A stretch of DNA of 7,233 bases from the NCBI RefSeq assembly GCF_934636505.1, contig NZ_CAKUAL010000085.1, forward strand, positions 1 to 7,233, given 5' to 3'. Source of the stretch: an uncultured Ellagibacter sp. Lineage in GTDB: Bacteria; Actinomycetota; Coriobacteriia; Coriobacteriales; Eggerthellaceae. The position numbers were made by a program, and so were the translations under genes. Shown here in pieces: positions 1 through 5,545 of the stretch. Position 1 is the first letter of the stretch; every line of letters starts with the position of its first letter. Under the pieces are notes generated by a model, which was not told where the DNA came from, did not search any database, and saw nothing but the letters and a program-made list of their open reading frames with translations.

Positions 1-86
1 GCGCGCACCTTCAGGCGCTGACCCACGAAATCATGCAGCGTGTCATGAATGGAGTCGACGATTTTTGCTTGCTGTGCTAAATCCAT
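1..86 (-). CDS. veg: Veg family protein, N-terminal part (cut by window edge)
   Basis: The reverse strand encodes MDLAQQAKIVDSIHDTLHDF followed by VGQRLKVRA, which I recognise as the start of the small Veg protein (DUF1021), about 80-90 residues in Firmicutes and Coriobacteriia. Only 28 codons are inside the window. Veg is a small beta-barrel-like protein linked to biofilm gene expression and spore outgrowth in Bacillus subtilis; its molecular role is unsettled and its job in actinobacteria is unknown. The ATG is preceded by a GGGAG-type ribosome site about 11 nt upstream, and an extended -10 promoter lies about 41 nt upstream, so it probably has its own transcript although it follows rsmA by 99 nt on the same strand. 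The rsmA-veg order is the same as in Bacillus, which supports the call. Confidence 0.85.
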   Translation of the reverse strand, partial: MDLAQQAKIVDSIHDTLHDFVGQRLKVR

Positions 87-127
87 GCTGGCTCTTTCTC
101 CCGCATATATAGTTATCTCGGTTGCGC

Positions 128-136
128 ATTGTATCA
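128..136 (-). promoter_or_regulatory. extended -10 promoter of veg
   Basis: On the minus strand the sequence reads TGATACAAT, which is a TGn extended -10 motif followed by TACAAT (5/6 match to TATAAT). It lies in the 99-nt gap between the rsmA stop and the veg start and would give a 5' leader of about 35 nt. No -35 box at 17 nt is convincing, which is acceptable for an extended -10 promoter. Confidence 0.5.
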
Positions 137-185
137 CGGACGTCAATTTTCATGCGAAATCTCGCGATAAACGGCACAAAAACCG

Positions 186-1241
186 CTATAATGGGTTAGA
201 TTCCCTTCGTAAATACGCCTTCCCCAGCGCAATGAACTCGTCAAGTGAGAGTGTCTCACCGCGTCGTTTCGCATCGATTCCGCACTCATCGAGCAAATCG
301 GGAATGCACCCGATGAAAGCCTTGCCGGCATTTCCCCTGCTCGCAAAATATGTCTTGAACGAATTGGAAATGGTCTTGCGACGGCTCGCGAAGGCGGCGT
401 CGGCCATGACGCACGTCGCCTTGAGAAGCGCGTCGTCGAGAGGAGCACCGTCGGCATCATACACGGGCCTGCGGTTGAGGCGCAGAACCGACGAGTCGAC
501 ATGCGGCGGCGGGAAGAAATTGTTAGGGCTCACCAAAAACCGTCCCGCAGGCTCGGCGTACAAGCGCAGCTTCACCGTGTAGGCGCCATAGTTCTTCGAG
601 CCCGGCTCGGCGCACATACGGTCGGCGACTTCCTTTTGAACCATCACCGTCGCGCTCTCGAGCTGGGGAAACTTCTGGAAGAAATCGAGCACGAGCGTGG
701 CCGCCACCGCATAGGGCAGGTTGGCCACGAACTTGTTGGGGAAAGAGCGGCGAGTACCATTCCCAGACCCAAGAGGGCGAGGTGCATACTTCGTGCTCAA
801 ACAGTCCTGCTTTGGCGAACAGTCCACTGGACTGTTCGCGTCGTGCGGAACTGCGCGCGAAGCACGCCCCTCGCTCGGAGCAGCACACTTTGCCAACGCA
901 AGACGCACTTCTTCCTCAGTCAATTCGAGCGCGTCCTTCGAGATGAGGGCAAAGCGATCGGCCCACGGCACGAGCGTGTCCTCAAGCACCGCTGGCAGAT
1001 CGGCGTCGCGCTCGACCGACACCACGCGGCCCGCGCATTTCAACAGCGCAATGGTGAGCGTCCCGATTCCAGGACCCACTTCAAGCACGTCGTCGAACGC
1101 GTCAAGCTGCGCAAGCTCGACGATCTTCTGCAGAATCGCATCGTTAACCAGGAAGTTCTGACCGAGCGCATGCTTCGTCGAAAGGCCATGCTCCTCCAGG
1201 ACATCGCGCGTTGCCGCAGGAGTTGCCAAGGGGGAGAGCAT
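186..1241 (-). CDS. rsmA: 16S rRNA (adenine(1518)-N(6)/adenine(1519)-N(6))-dimethyltransferase RsmA (KsgA), with in-frame insert
   Basis: RsmA uses S-adenosylmethionine to dimethylate two adjacent adenines in the 3'-terminal hairpin of 16S rRNA, a late check of 30S assembly in the cytoplasm. Family motifs are all present: GQNFLVND (residues 27-34), the SAM-binding loop EVGPGIGTLT (54-63), E78, D103, catalytic NLPY (174-177), and FFPPPHVDS (242-250). Length is 351 residues against about 270-290 for the family. Much of the excess is a foreign-looking segment at about residues 120-167, between the D103 motif and NLPY, encoded by a palindromic element (see repeat entry). The ATG follows the upstream stop by one base (TAA-T-ATG), implying translational coupling. 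An in-frame GTG three codons earlier (1250) has a better-placed AGAAGGG site (8 nt) and could be the true start. The longer open frame to 1415 is only overlap with the upstream gene. Stop is TAG. Confidence 0.93.
   Translation of the reverse strand: MLSPLATPAATRDVLEEHGLSTKHALGQNFLVNDAILQKIVELAQLDAFDDVLEVGPGIGTLTIALLKCAGRVVSVERDADLPAVLEDTLVPWADRFALISKDALELTEEEVRLALAKCAAPSEGRASRAVPHDANSPVDCSPKQDCLSTKYAPRPLGSGNGTRRSFPNKFVANLPYAVAATLVLDFFQKFPQLESATVMVQKEVADRMCAEPGSKNYGAYTVKLRLYAEPAGRFLVSPNNFFPPPHVDSSVLRLNRRPVYDADGAPLDDALLKATCVMADAAFASRRKTISNSFKTYFASRGNAGKAFIGCIPDLLDECGIDAKRRGETLSLDEFIALGKAYLRRESNPL
735..897. repeat. MITE/REP-like palindromic element inserted in-frame in rsmA
   Basis: The core 815-839 is a perfect inverted repeat of 12 bp around one central base (GCGAACAGTCCA-C-TGGACTGTTCGC). 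Around the same centre, 777-798 and 853-874 pair as an outer arm (17 of 22 positions, three of the five mismatches transitions), giving a fold-back of about 98 bp. Further out, GTTGGGGAAAGAG (735-747) and the complement of 886-897, GTTGGCAAAGTG, look like degenerate terminal inverted repeats. The sequence ACAGTCC also recurs as a direct repeat near 800-807. The region coincides with the part of RsmA that other family members lack, and it has no stop codons in the rsmA frame. The exact ends are uncertain; 777-874 is the firm part. Confidence 0.7.
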
Positions 1242-1242
1242 A

Positions 1243-2220
1243 TTAGCCACGGCTGTTGCCCTTCTTCGAGTTACCTTTCTTTGCGGCTCCCTTCGTTCGC
1301 GCGCCGCCCCGCTGGCCGCCGCGCTTGCCCTGCGAGCCGCTAGATTTGCGCGAGCCGCCGCCTGCATGCGACCCCTTCGGCTTGCCGTTCGCGCCCGCGG
1401 ACTTCTGGCCGTCACCCTGGCGTGACGCGCTCTTCACGTGGGGCGATTTCGCACCGCCCGCATCGTCGAGCGAAAGCCTCGTGCGCGCACCTCCGCGTGG
1501 GCCGCGCGACGCGCCAGGTTCGGGCGAATCCTCTTCGCTCGAACCCGAAGACTCTTCCATCTGGGGGAACTCTATAATCGCAGCCCCGTCACCTTCTGCA
1601 CCCTGCGCGGGCGCCATAGCAGAGTCAGCAGTTGCGAAGAAGTCCTCGATCGAGCGCACCTCGGCCTCGGCCGTGATCTCGCCATCTGCATCAATCTTCC
1701 CCACCCAGTCGAACACGGTTTCCAGACGGAACCCCGCAACGGCGAGCGCCGAGCGGACGATGGACACAAGCGCGGAGAACCCATGCGGATCGCCGCCCTC
1801 GCCCACCACATGCAGCACGGCCGGGCGCTTTTCCTCGGCGCGCGCATTCGTCCAATAATAAGGCTGCAAACGATCGAGCAGCGCCTTCAACTGCGACGGC
1901 GGACCCGCGAAATACACAGGGCTCACCACAGTGATCTCGTCCGCAGCGTCAATGAGCTCGTAGATTTCCTGCATATCGTCATCGATGGCGCACGGGGCGA
2001 AATCGTCGTCGAGGGCTTCCTCGCCAAGCTCGACAAGCTTCGCGATATTGCCGCGGCACGCATCGCAGCCCGTGCACCCCGCCACATTAAGCGTGGAAAC
2101 CGGCGCGAGCGCAAGCTCGTCATCAGGGCATTCCTCAATGCAGGTTTCGAACAGCATATTGGCCAGGTGCGCGCTTCTGCCGTTCGTGCGCGGCGATCCG
2201 ACGATGATAAGACGATTCAA
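1243..2220 (-). CDS. flavodoxin-fold NAD(P)H-dependent FMN reductase-like protein with long basic C-terminal tail
   Basis: Residues 1 to about 195 form a flavodoxin-like domain: the first beta strand NRLIIVGSPRTNGRS ends in the GSPRxNGxS loop that binds FMN phosphate, the NVAGCTGCDAC motif (Cys49, 52, 55) matches the cysteine cluster of iron-sulfur flavoprotein-like NADPH-dependent FMN reductases, and SPVYFAGPPSQLKALLDR (100-117) and GEGGDPHGF (140-148) are typical. It probably moves electrons from NAD(P)H through FMN; the substrate is unknown. From about residue 198 to 325 the protein is low-complexity: an acidic Ser/Glu patch, then Gly/Lys/Arg/Ser-rich sequence with RGG motifs and two KKGNS units, probably disordered. 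The start is chosen as TTG at 2220 because a GGGAGG site lies 6 nt before it and the product then begins at the first beta strand; the ATG at 2256 has no such site. It ends one base before rsmA. In Bacillus the RNase M5 gene lies in this region between tatD and rsmA. Confidence 0.8.
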   Translation of the reverse strand: MNRLIIVGSPRTNGRSAHLANMLFETCIEECPDDELALAPVSTLNVAGCTGCDACRGNIAKLVELGEEALDDDFAPCAIDDDMQEIYELIDAADEITVVSPVYFAGPPSQLKALLDRLQPYYWTNARAEEKRPAVLHVVGEGGDPHGFSALVSIVRSALAVAGFRLETVFDWVGKIDADGEITAEAEVRSIEDFFATADSAMAPAQGAEGDGAAIIEFPQMEESSGSSEEDSPEPGASRGPRGGARTRLSLDDAGGAKSPHVKSASRQGDGQKSAGANGKPKGSHAGGGSRKSSGSQGKRGGQRGGARTKGAAKKGNSKKGNSRG

Positions 2221-2226
2221 AATTTT

Positions 2227-2232
2227 CCTCCC
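2227..2232 (-). promoter_or_regulatory. ribosome binding site fixing a TTG start
   Basis: GGGAGG on the minus strand stands 6 nt before TTG (2220-2218). It decides the start of the flavoprotein gene in favour of TTG over the in-frame ATG 12 codons upstream at 2256, which lacks a ribosome site. Confidence 0.7.
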
Positions 2233-2254
2233 GAGCGCAGCGATATCAGTGCGC

Positions 2255-2260
2255 ATTGTA
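2255..2260 (-). promoter_or_regulatory. possible -10 box of the flavoprotein-rsmA pair
   Basis: TACAAT on the minus strand lies in the 62-nt gap after tatD, 34 nt before the TTG start. The following bases are identical to those after the veg -10 box (TACAATGCGCA, 11 nt, in both places). There is no TG extension and no convincing -35, so it is weak by itself; the identity with the veg site is the main support. Confidence 0.3.
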
Positions 2261-2265
2261 CTATG

Positions 2266-2280
2266 GCCGCGCGACGCGGC
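2266..2280 (-). other. small GC hairpin after tatD
   Basis: GCCGCG-3 nt-CGCGGC gives a 6-bp stem directly after the tatD stop codon. No T-run follows, so it is not a standard intrinsic terminator; it might pause polymerase or protect the 3' end of a metG-tatD message. Confidence 0.3.
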
Positions 2281-2283
2281 AGG

Positions 2284-3315
2284 CTATTTCCCCAGCTGCC
2301 ATGCGGTAGGCGGGCGGTTCAGCATGCTCTCCGCGTTCGTGAGCACGCGGCGGAACAAGGCCAGGCGCTCCTCCCCCTCCGCACCGCGCACATCCGCGAG
2401 CGCGCTCTCGGTGAACACCACCATGGCGGGTTCGCACACCTCGCCGCGCAACGGCTTCGGCGCCATATAGGGAGAGTCAGTCTCCACCATGAGCTGCATC
2501 TCCGGCACACGCGCCGCCGCATCGCGGATAGCGTTGCCGTTGTTGAAGGTGAGCGCGCCGCCGAACGTGACCGAGCAGCCCGCCTCGATCCACGGCTCCA
2601 ACGTTTCCCAATCGCTCGTGAAGCAATGCAGGATGCAGCCCGCCTCGGGCCATCCCTCGTCGCGCATGATGGCGAGCGCGTCGTCGTGCGCCTCGCGAAC
2701 ATGCAGCATCACGGGCAGTCCCGCCTCTTTCGCGATGCGCACCTGCGCGCGGAACGCGCGCTCTTGGTCCTCGCGCGGCGAGAGGTCGTAGTGGTAATCG
2801 AGCCCGATCTCGCCCAAGCACGACGTGCGCTTATCGTGCAGCAGCGCACGAAGGCGCTCCTCGATTTCAGGACCCCAGTACTTCGCGTTATGCGGGTGAA
2901 GACCAGCTGCAATGCGCATCCGCGGCACGCGCGGAGACGGCTGGCCTCAACAGCGGGAGAAAAGCCGCTGCATGGAAAGCGCGGCCTCGTGGTTCCACTT
3001 CGAGAGGCTGTCGTAGGTGGTCGTGCCGTCCTCGTAGACGTCGACCACCGTGCACATGAAACCCACCCCATGCAGGCCCGCGCGGGCGAGCGCGAGCCCG
3101 GGGTTTTTCTGGTACTGCAGATGGCAATGGGCATCGACCGCCAAAACGCCCAGGTCAGGCGTTTCCACAATCTTCCATTCCCCGTTCTTCTTCCGCTTGC
3201 GGAACAGGCTGTCGAAGAACTCGGGCTCGGTCGGCTCGTCCGCCGCAGTCAGCTCGCCCACCGTTTGCGCGCCAGCCGCCTCGAGCGTCGACGCTTCAGG
3301 TGCGGTCATGCCCAT
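2284..3315 (-). CDS. tatD: TatD-family metal-dependent hydrolase with one in-frame TGA (candidate selenoprotein)
   Basis: TatD enzymes are TIM-barrel metallohydrolases acting as 3'-5' DNases or related hydrolases. Read through the TGA, the product is 343 residues. All usual metal ligands are visible: DAHCHL (His63, His65), GEIGLDYHYD (Glu169), LHVREAHDDA (His205), LHCFTSD (His230) and VETDSPYMAP (Asp280). The first two lie before and the rest after the TGA at codon 123 (2947-2949), and both halves are in the same frame, so there is one point stop and no frameshift. The context is SRC-TGA-GQPSP, between the first helix region and the IAAGLHPHN strand. A SECIS-like stem-loop starts right after the TGA. 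The ATG at 3315 has GGAG 9 nt upstream; a longer TTG start exists at 3330. The N-terminus is extended by about 60 residues (acidic, then RKRKK) relative to ordinary TatD. It follows metG by 33 nt. A nonsense mutation (pseudogene) or a base error cannot be excluded; initiation at an internal GTG (2928) or ATG (2919) would give a protein lacking the HxH motif. Confidence 0.75.
2901..2949 (-). promoter_or_regulatory. candidate bacterial SECIS element, including the UGA codon
   Basis: Directly 3' of the UGA (2949-2947) the RNA can pair GGCCAGC (2946-2940) with GCUGGUC (2907-2901), 7 bp with one G-U. Inside this, CGUCUCCGCG (2939-2930) pairs with CGCGGAUGCG (2924-2915), 9 of 10 positions with one G-U, leaving a 7-nt bulge on the 3' side and a 5-nt apical loop CGUGC (2929-2925). 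The loop begins 17 nt after the UGA and has G in its second position followed by U. Known bacterial SECIS elements have an apical loop roughly 16-37 nt after the UGA with a G in the first two loop positions, so the geometry fits. GC-rich coding DNA often folds by chance, so this is supportive and not proof. Confidence 0.5.
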
Positions 3316-3348
3316 ATCGCTCATCTCCAAAATCGTAAACCCGATGCG

Positions 3349-4941
3349 CTATTCAGCGTCGAGGTCGATCTCGTCCATGTTCAGGCGCGGGAACAGCGGG
3401 TCGCCCACGGTGACAGCGTTGCCGGCGGGCAGCTGACCCCACTTGGTCGCCGCCTCGATGTCGGTGCAAGCAGCGATGTCGCCCAGCCCAAGGCGGGAGA
3501 AGACCTCGGCCGACGTATTCGGCATGAACGGCGCCATGTAGAGCGCGATAATGCGGATCGCCTCGAGCGAGTTGTAGATGACGGCCGCCAGATCGCCTGC
3601 CGTCTCCTCCTTCTTCGCCAGGTTCCACGGGGCGCTTTCCTCCACGTAAAGGTTCACGCGGCCCGCAAGCTCCTGCACCGCGGCGGCGGCACCGGTGAAG
3701 TCGACCTGCCCCAGGCACGCGTCGTACTTCGCGTAAAGCGCCTCGGCGATGGGCAGCATCGGGTTCTCAACGCGCGCGGCGGCGTCGGCGGGAACCTCAG
3801 GCACCTTACCATCAAAGTACTTCTTCGTCATGTTGAAGACGCGGCTGCACAGGTTTCCCCAGGTGTTCGCCAAATCGGCGTTGTACACCTGCACCATGCG
3901 CTCCATCGAGATGTTGCCGTCATGACCGAACTGCACGTCGCTCATGAAGTAGTAGCGGTACGCGTCCACGCCGAAGATCTTCACGAGGTCGGCGGGCTTC
4001 ATGCCGTTGCCCTTCGACTTCGACATCTTCTCGCCCTTGGTGAGCAGGAAGCCGTGGCCGAACACGGTGTGCGTGACGGGCAGCCCCGCCGCCATGAGCA
4101 TTGCCGGCCAGATCACGCAATGGAAGCGCGTGATGTCCTTGCCGACGAAGTGGTACTGCATGGGCCAGCGGGCTTCGAACTCGCCTTCGCGGCCCTCGTC
4201 GCCGTAGCCGATGCCGGTGAGGTACGCGAGCAGCGCGTCGGCCCACACGTAGGCGACATGTCCCTCGTCAAACGGCATGGGCACGCCCCAGTCGAACGTG
4301 GAACGGCTGATGGAGAGGTCTTTCAGGCCGCTCTTCACGAACGAGACGATCTCGTTGCGGCGGGTTTCCGGGCGGATGAAGTCGGGGTGCTCGTCGTAGA
4401 ACTTGAGCAGCGGCTCCTGGAACTCGGACAGCTTGAAGAACCAGTTCTCCTCGCCGCCGGCCTTCTGCACCGGACGCTTGCAGTCGGGGCAGACGAACTC
4501 GCCGTCCTCGTTCTTCTCGAGGTCGGACTCGGCGTAGTAGGTTTCCTCGTGCACGCAGTACCAGCCCTCGTAGCTGCCCTTGTAGCAGTAGCCCTTGTCG
4601 TAGAGGTCCTGCCAGAACTTCTGCACGGTGCGGGCGTGGCGCGGCTCGGTCGTGCGCACGAAATCGGTGTAGGTGATGTCGAGAAGATCCCACACGTCGC
4701 GGAAAGCCGGCTCCATGGAGTCGCACCATTCCTGCGGCGTCATGCCCTTCGAGGCGGCCGTGTCGGCGACCTTCTGGCCATGCTCGTCCATGCCGGTGAC
4801 GAACGCCACGTCATAGCCGTTCATGCGCTGGTAGCGCGCAACGGTGTCGGCCGCGACGGTGGTGTACGCCGTGCCCAGATGCGGGGCGGCATTCACGTAG
4901 TAAATGGGTGTGGTGAACGAATAGGTTCCCTTTGACATCAT
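3349..4941 (-). CDS. metG: methionine--tRNA ligase
   Basis: Class I aminoacyl-tRNA synthetase that activates methionine with ATP and charges initiator and elongator tRNA-Met in the cytoplasm. The HIGH signature appears as HLGT (residues 21-24) in YYVNAAPHLGTAYT, and the KMSKS signature is exact at 305-309. A single CPDC knuckle (151-154) lies in the connective-peptide insert, and the WGVPMPF and YVWADALLAYL blocks are typical. At 530 residues the protein stops after the anticodon-binding helical domain and lacks the C-terminal EMAP/Trbp111 tRNA-binding domain found in the E. coli and B. subtilis enzymes of about 660-680 residues. AAAGGA precedes the first ATG by 4 nt and a second, adjacent ATG (4938) by 7 nt, so either may start the protein. 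It is the first gene of the minus-strand cluster, with tatD 33 nt downstream as in many bacteria. Stop is TAG. Confidence 0.97.
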   Translation of the reverse strand: MMSKGTYSFTTPIYYVNAAPHLGTAYTTVAADTVARYQRMNGYDVAFVTGMDEHGQKVADTAASKGMTPQEWCDSMEPAFRDVWDLLDITYTDFVRTTEPRHARTVQKFWQDLYDKGYCYKGSYEGWYCVHEETYYAESDLEKNEDGEFVCPDCKRPVQKAGGEENWFFKLSEFQEPLLKFYDEHPDFIRPETRRNEIVSFVKSGLKDLSISRSTFDWGVPMPFDEGHVAYVWADALLAYLTGIGYGDEGREGEFEARWPMQYHFVGKDITRFHCVIWPAMLMAAGLPVTHTVFGHGFLLTKGEKMSKSKGNGMKPADLVKIFGVDAYRYYFMSDVQFGHDGNISMERMVQVYNADLANTWGNLCSRVFNMTKKYFDGKVPEVPADAAARVENPMLPIAEALYAKYDACLGQVDFTGAAAAVQELAGRVNLYVEESAPWNLAKKEETAGDLAAVIYNSLEAIRIIALYMAPFMPNTSAEVFSRLGLGDIAACTDIEAATKWGQLPAGNAVTVGDPLFPRLNMDEIDLDAE

Positions 4942-5036
4942 GTGTTCCTTTGCATCGTGGCAGGTCAGGCGAATGGTGCCCTCGTGCCGAATTCACGTCA
5001 CCCGCGCGACGTCGGACGCCATGCGGGCAAGCAGCT

Positions 5037-5045
5037 ATTTTATCA
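5037..5045 (-). promoter_or_regulatory. extended -10 promoter of metG
   Basis: The minus strand reads TGATAAAAT, a TGn extended -10 with TAAAAT (5/6 match). The motif and its context CGTGATA(C/A)AAT resemble the veg promoter. Transcription would start near 5030, giving a leader of about 90 nt. That leader has no T-box consensus or SAM-riboswitch core that I can recognise, so no methionine-responsive control is evident. Confidence 0.5.
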
Positions 5046-5119
5046 CGCGCAAAGGAGCGCACGCGAAGTTACCCGTAGAACTTCACGTCGGGGAAGGGAG
5101 GAGGAAAGAGAGAGGGGGT

Positions 5120-5146
5120 CCTGCCAGAAAACGGGCAGTTTTCATC
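5120..5146 (+). repeat. REP-like unit, copy 1 (inverted partner at 5281-5307)
   Basis: This 27-bp unit matches the reverse complement of 5281-5307 at 24 of 27 positions. By itself it contains CTGCC (5121-5125) and GGCAG (5134-5138), a 5-bp stem with an 8-nt loop, followed by TTTT (5139-5142); it also has an alternative stem GAAAAC/GTTTTC (5127-5132, 5138-5143). Confidence 0.6.
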
Positions 5147-5280
5147 GTCATGAGAAGGAATCTCGGAAAGAAGGCGGGGAGCGCCAATCAACCGCAAGTC
5201 GATGACCTGGTATTTTGCTCATACGCCGATGCGGCTGCTCACCCCAAAGAGCGGGTATCGCCCTCGAGAGGCCCTCCCTT

Positions 5281-5307
5281 GATGAAAACCACCCGATTTC
5301 TGGCAGG
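5281..5307 (-). repeat. REP-like unit, copy 2 (inverted orientation)
   Basis: The reverse complement matches copy 1 except at three positions. Two of those changes (CA to TG) convert the GGCAG arm into GGTGG, which in RNA can still pair with CUGCC through G-U pairs, so the hairpin is retained. Copy 1 and copy 2 face each other across 134 bp and could also pair with each other in one long transcript. Confidence 0.6.
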
Positions 5308-5313
5308 TTGCCT

Positions 5314-5332
5314 CGTTTTCCCGGACAAAACG
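5314..5332. other. hairpin CGTTTT / AAAACG
   Basis: A 6-bp perfect inverted repeat around the 7-nt loop CCCGGAC lies 6 bp outside repeat copy 2. It may be part of the same element. No function is assigned. Confidence 0.3.
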
Positions 5333-5387
5333 CGGCACCGAAGCGCCCTATGTCCTTTCCCACCAGCAAAAACGAAAACGACGCAAA

Positions 5388-5405
5388 GCGCATCGAATCA
5401 TGCGC
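5388..5405. other. hairpin GCGCAT / ATGCGC
   Basis: A perfect 6-bp inverted repeat with a 6-nt loop (CGAATC), about 140 bp before the FKBP start. It could be an operator or an RNA stem; neither is supported beyond the symmetry. Confidence 0.3.
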
Positions 5406-5532
5406 CATGGGTTCTCGCCTCGGGTAACGTCTCCGCCGATATGTCACCCCGCGTTTAACATACCCCGCCTTTCGGTAGATGAACCCGCAGCAAGACCCCT
5501 GTAGAGTTGTTGGAAGGAGAACGGACTCAAAC

Positions 5533-5540
5533 AAAGGAGG
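5533..5540 (+). promoter_or_regulatory. consensus ribosome binding site of the FKBP gene
   Basis: AAAGGAGG with a 5-nt spacer to ATG 5546. It fixes the start and suggests strong translation. Confidence 0.8.
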
Positions 5541-5545
5541 CATTC

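Larger units (their letters stand above)
4942..5545. other. 604-bp intergenic region between divergent metG and FKBP genes
   Basis: No credible gene is seen. The open frames here have no recognisable domain, lack good ribosome sites and overlap one another on both strands. The region holds the metG leader and promoter, a pair of inverted repeat units (5120-5146, 5281-5307), a CGTTTT/AAAACG hairpin (5314-5332), a GCGCAT/ATGCGC hairpin (5388-5405) and the FKBP ribosome site. A purine-rich GA/GGA run occupies about 5091-5118. No tRNA, T-box or CRISPR pattern was found, and no FKBP promoter could be named with confidence. Confidence 0.6.

Noticed and set aside
141..146. TTGACG as a -35 box for veg
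   Set aside because: It is only 7 nt from the TACAAT box; the spacing does not suit a sigma-70 type promoter and no other -10 fits at 16-18 nt.
187..192. Perfect TATAAT on the plus strand
   Set aside because: It lies at the end of rsmA with no -35 at the right distance and no plus-strand gene downstream.
1242..1415. N-terminal extension of RsmA to a GTG at 1415
   Set aside because: The added 58 residues are the Gly/Arg-rich tail of the upstream flavoprotein read in another frame; they lack family similarity and a start signal.
2284..2928. Separate short TatD gene beginning at the internal GTG
   Set aside because: It would lack the HxH metal ligands; the 5' half in the same frame supplies them, so one gene is the simpler reading.
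2947..2949. TGA read as Trp or Gly by a variant genetic code
   Set aside because: Trp is encoded by TGG throughout (for example in metG), the FKBP gene appears to end at TGA, and no other real gene here contains an in-frame TGA.
1438..4935. Plus-strand open frame of 1165 codons running antisense to metG, tatD and the flavoprotein gene
   Set aside because: It is the mirror of GC-biased codons in real genes; the product is Arg/His/Ala/Val-rich without any recognisable domain, and it spans several well-identified genes and their gaps.
4942..5035. T-box or SAM riboswitch in the metG leader
   Set aside because: No T-box AGGGTGG-like core and no SAM-riboswitch pattern; only short GC stems are seen.
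5121..5142. Intrinsic terminator on the plus strand (CTGCC/GGCAG then TTTT)
   Set aside because: No plus-strand gene lies upstream to be terminated and the stem is only 5 bp; it is better explained as part of the repeat unit.
5388..5405. tRNA T-arm-like GAATC loop
   Set aside because: No acceptor, D or anticodon arms can be built around it.
5148..5543. Minus-strand open frame of 131 codons in the intergenic region
   Set aside because: No domain, no ribosome site, and it crosses repeat unit copy 2 and the FKBP ribosome site.
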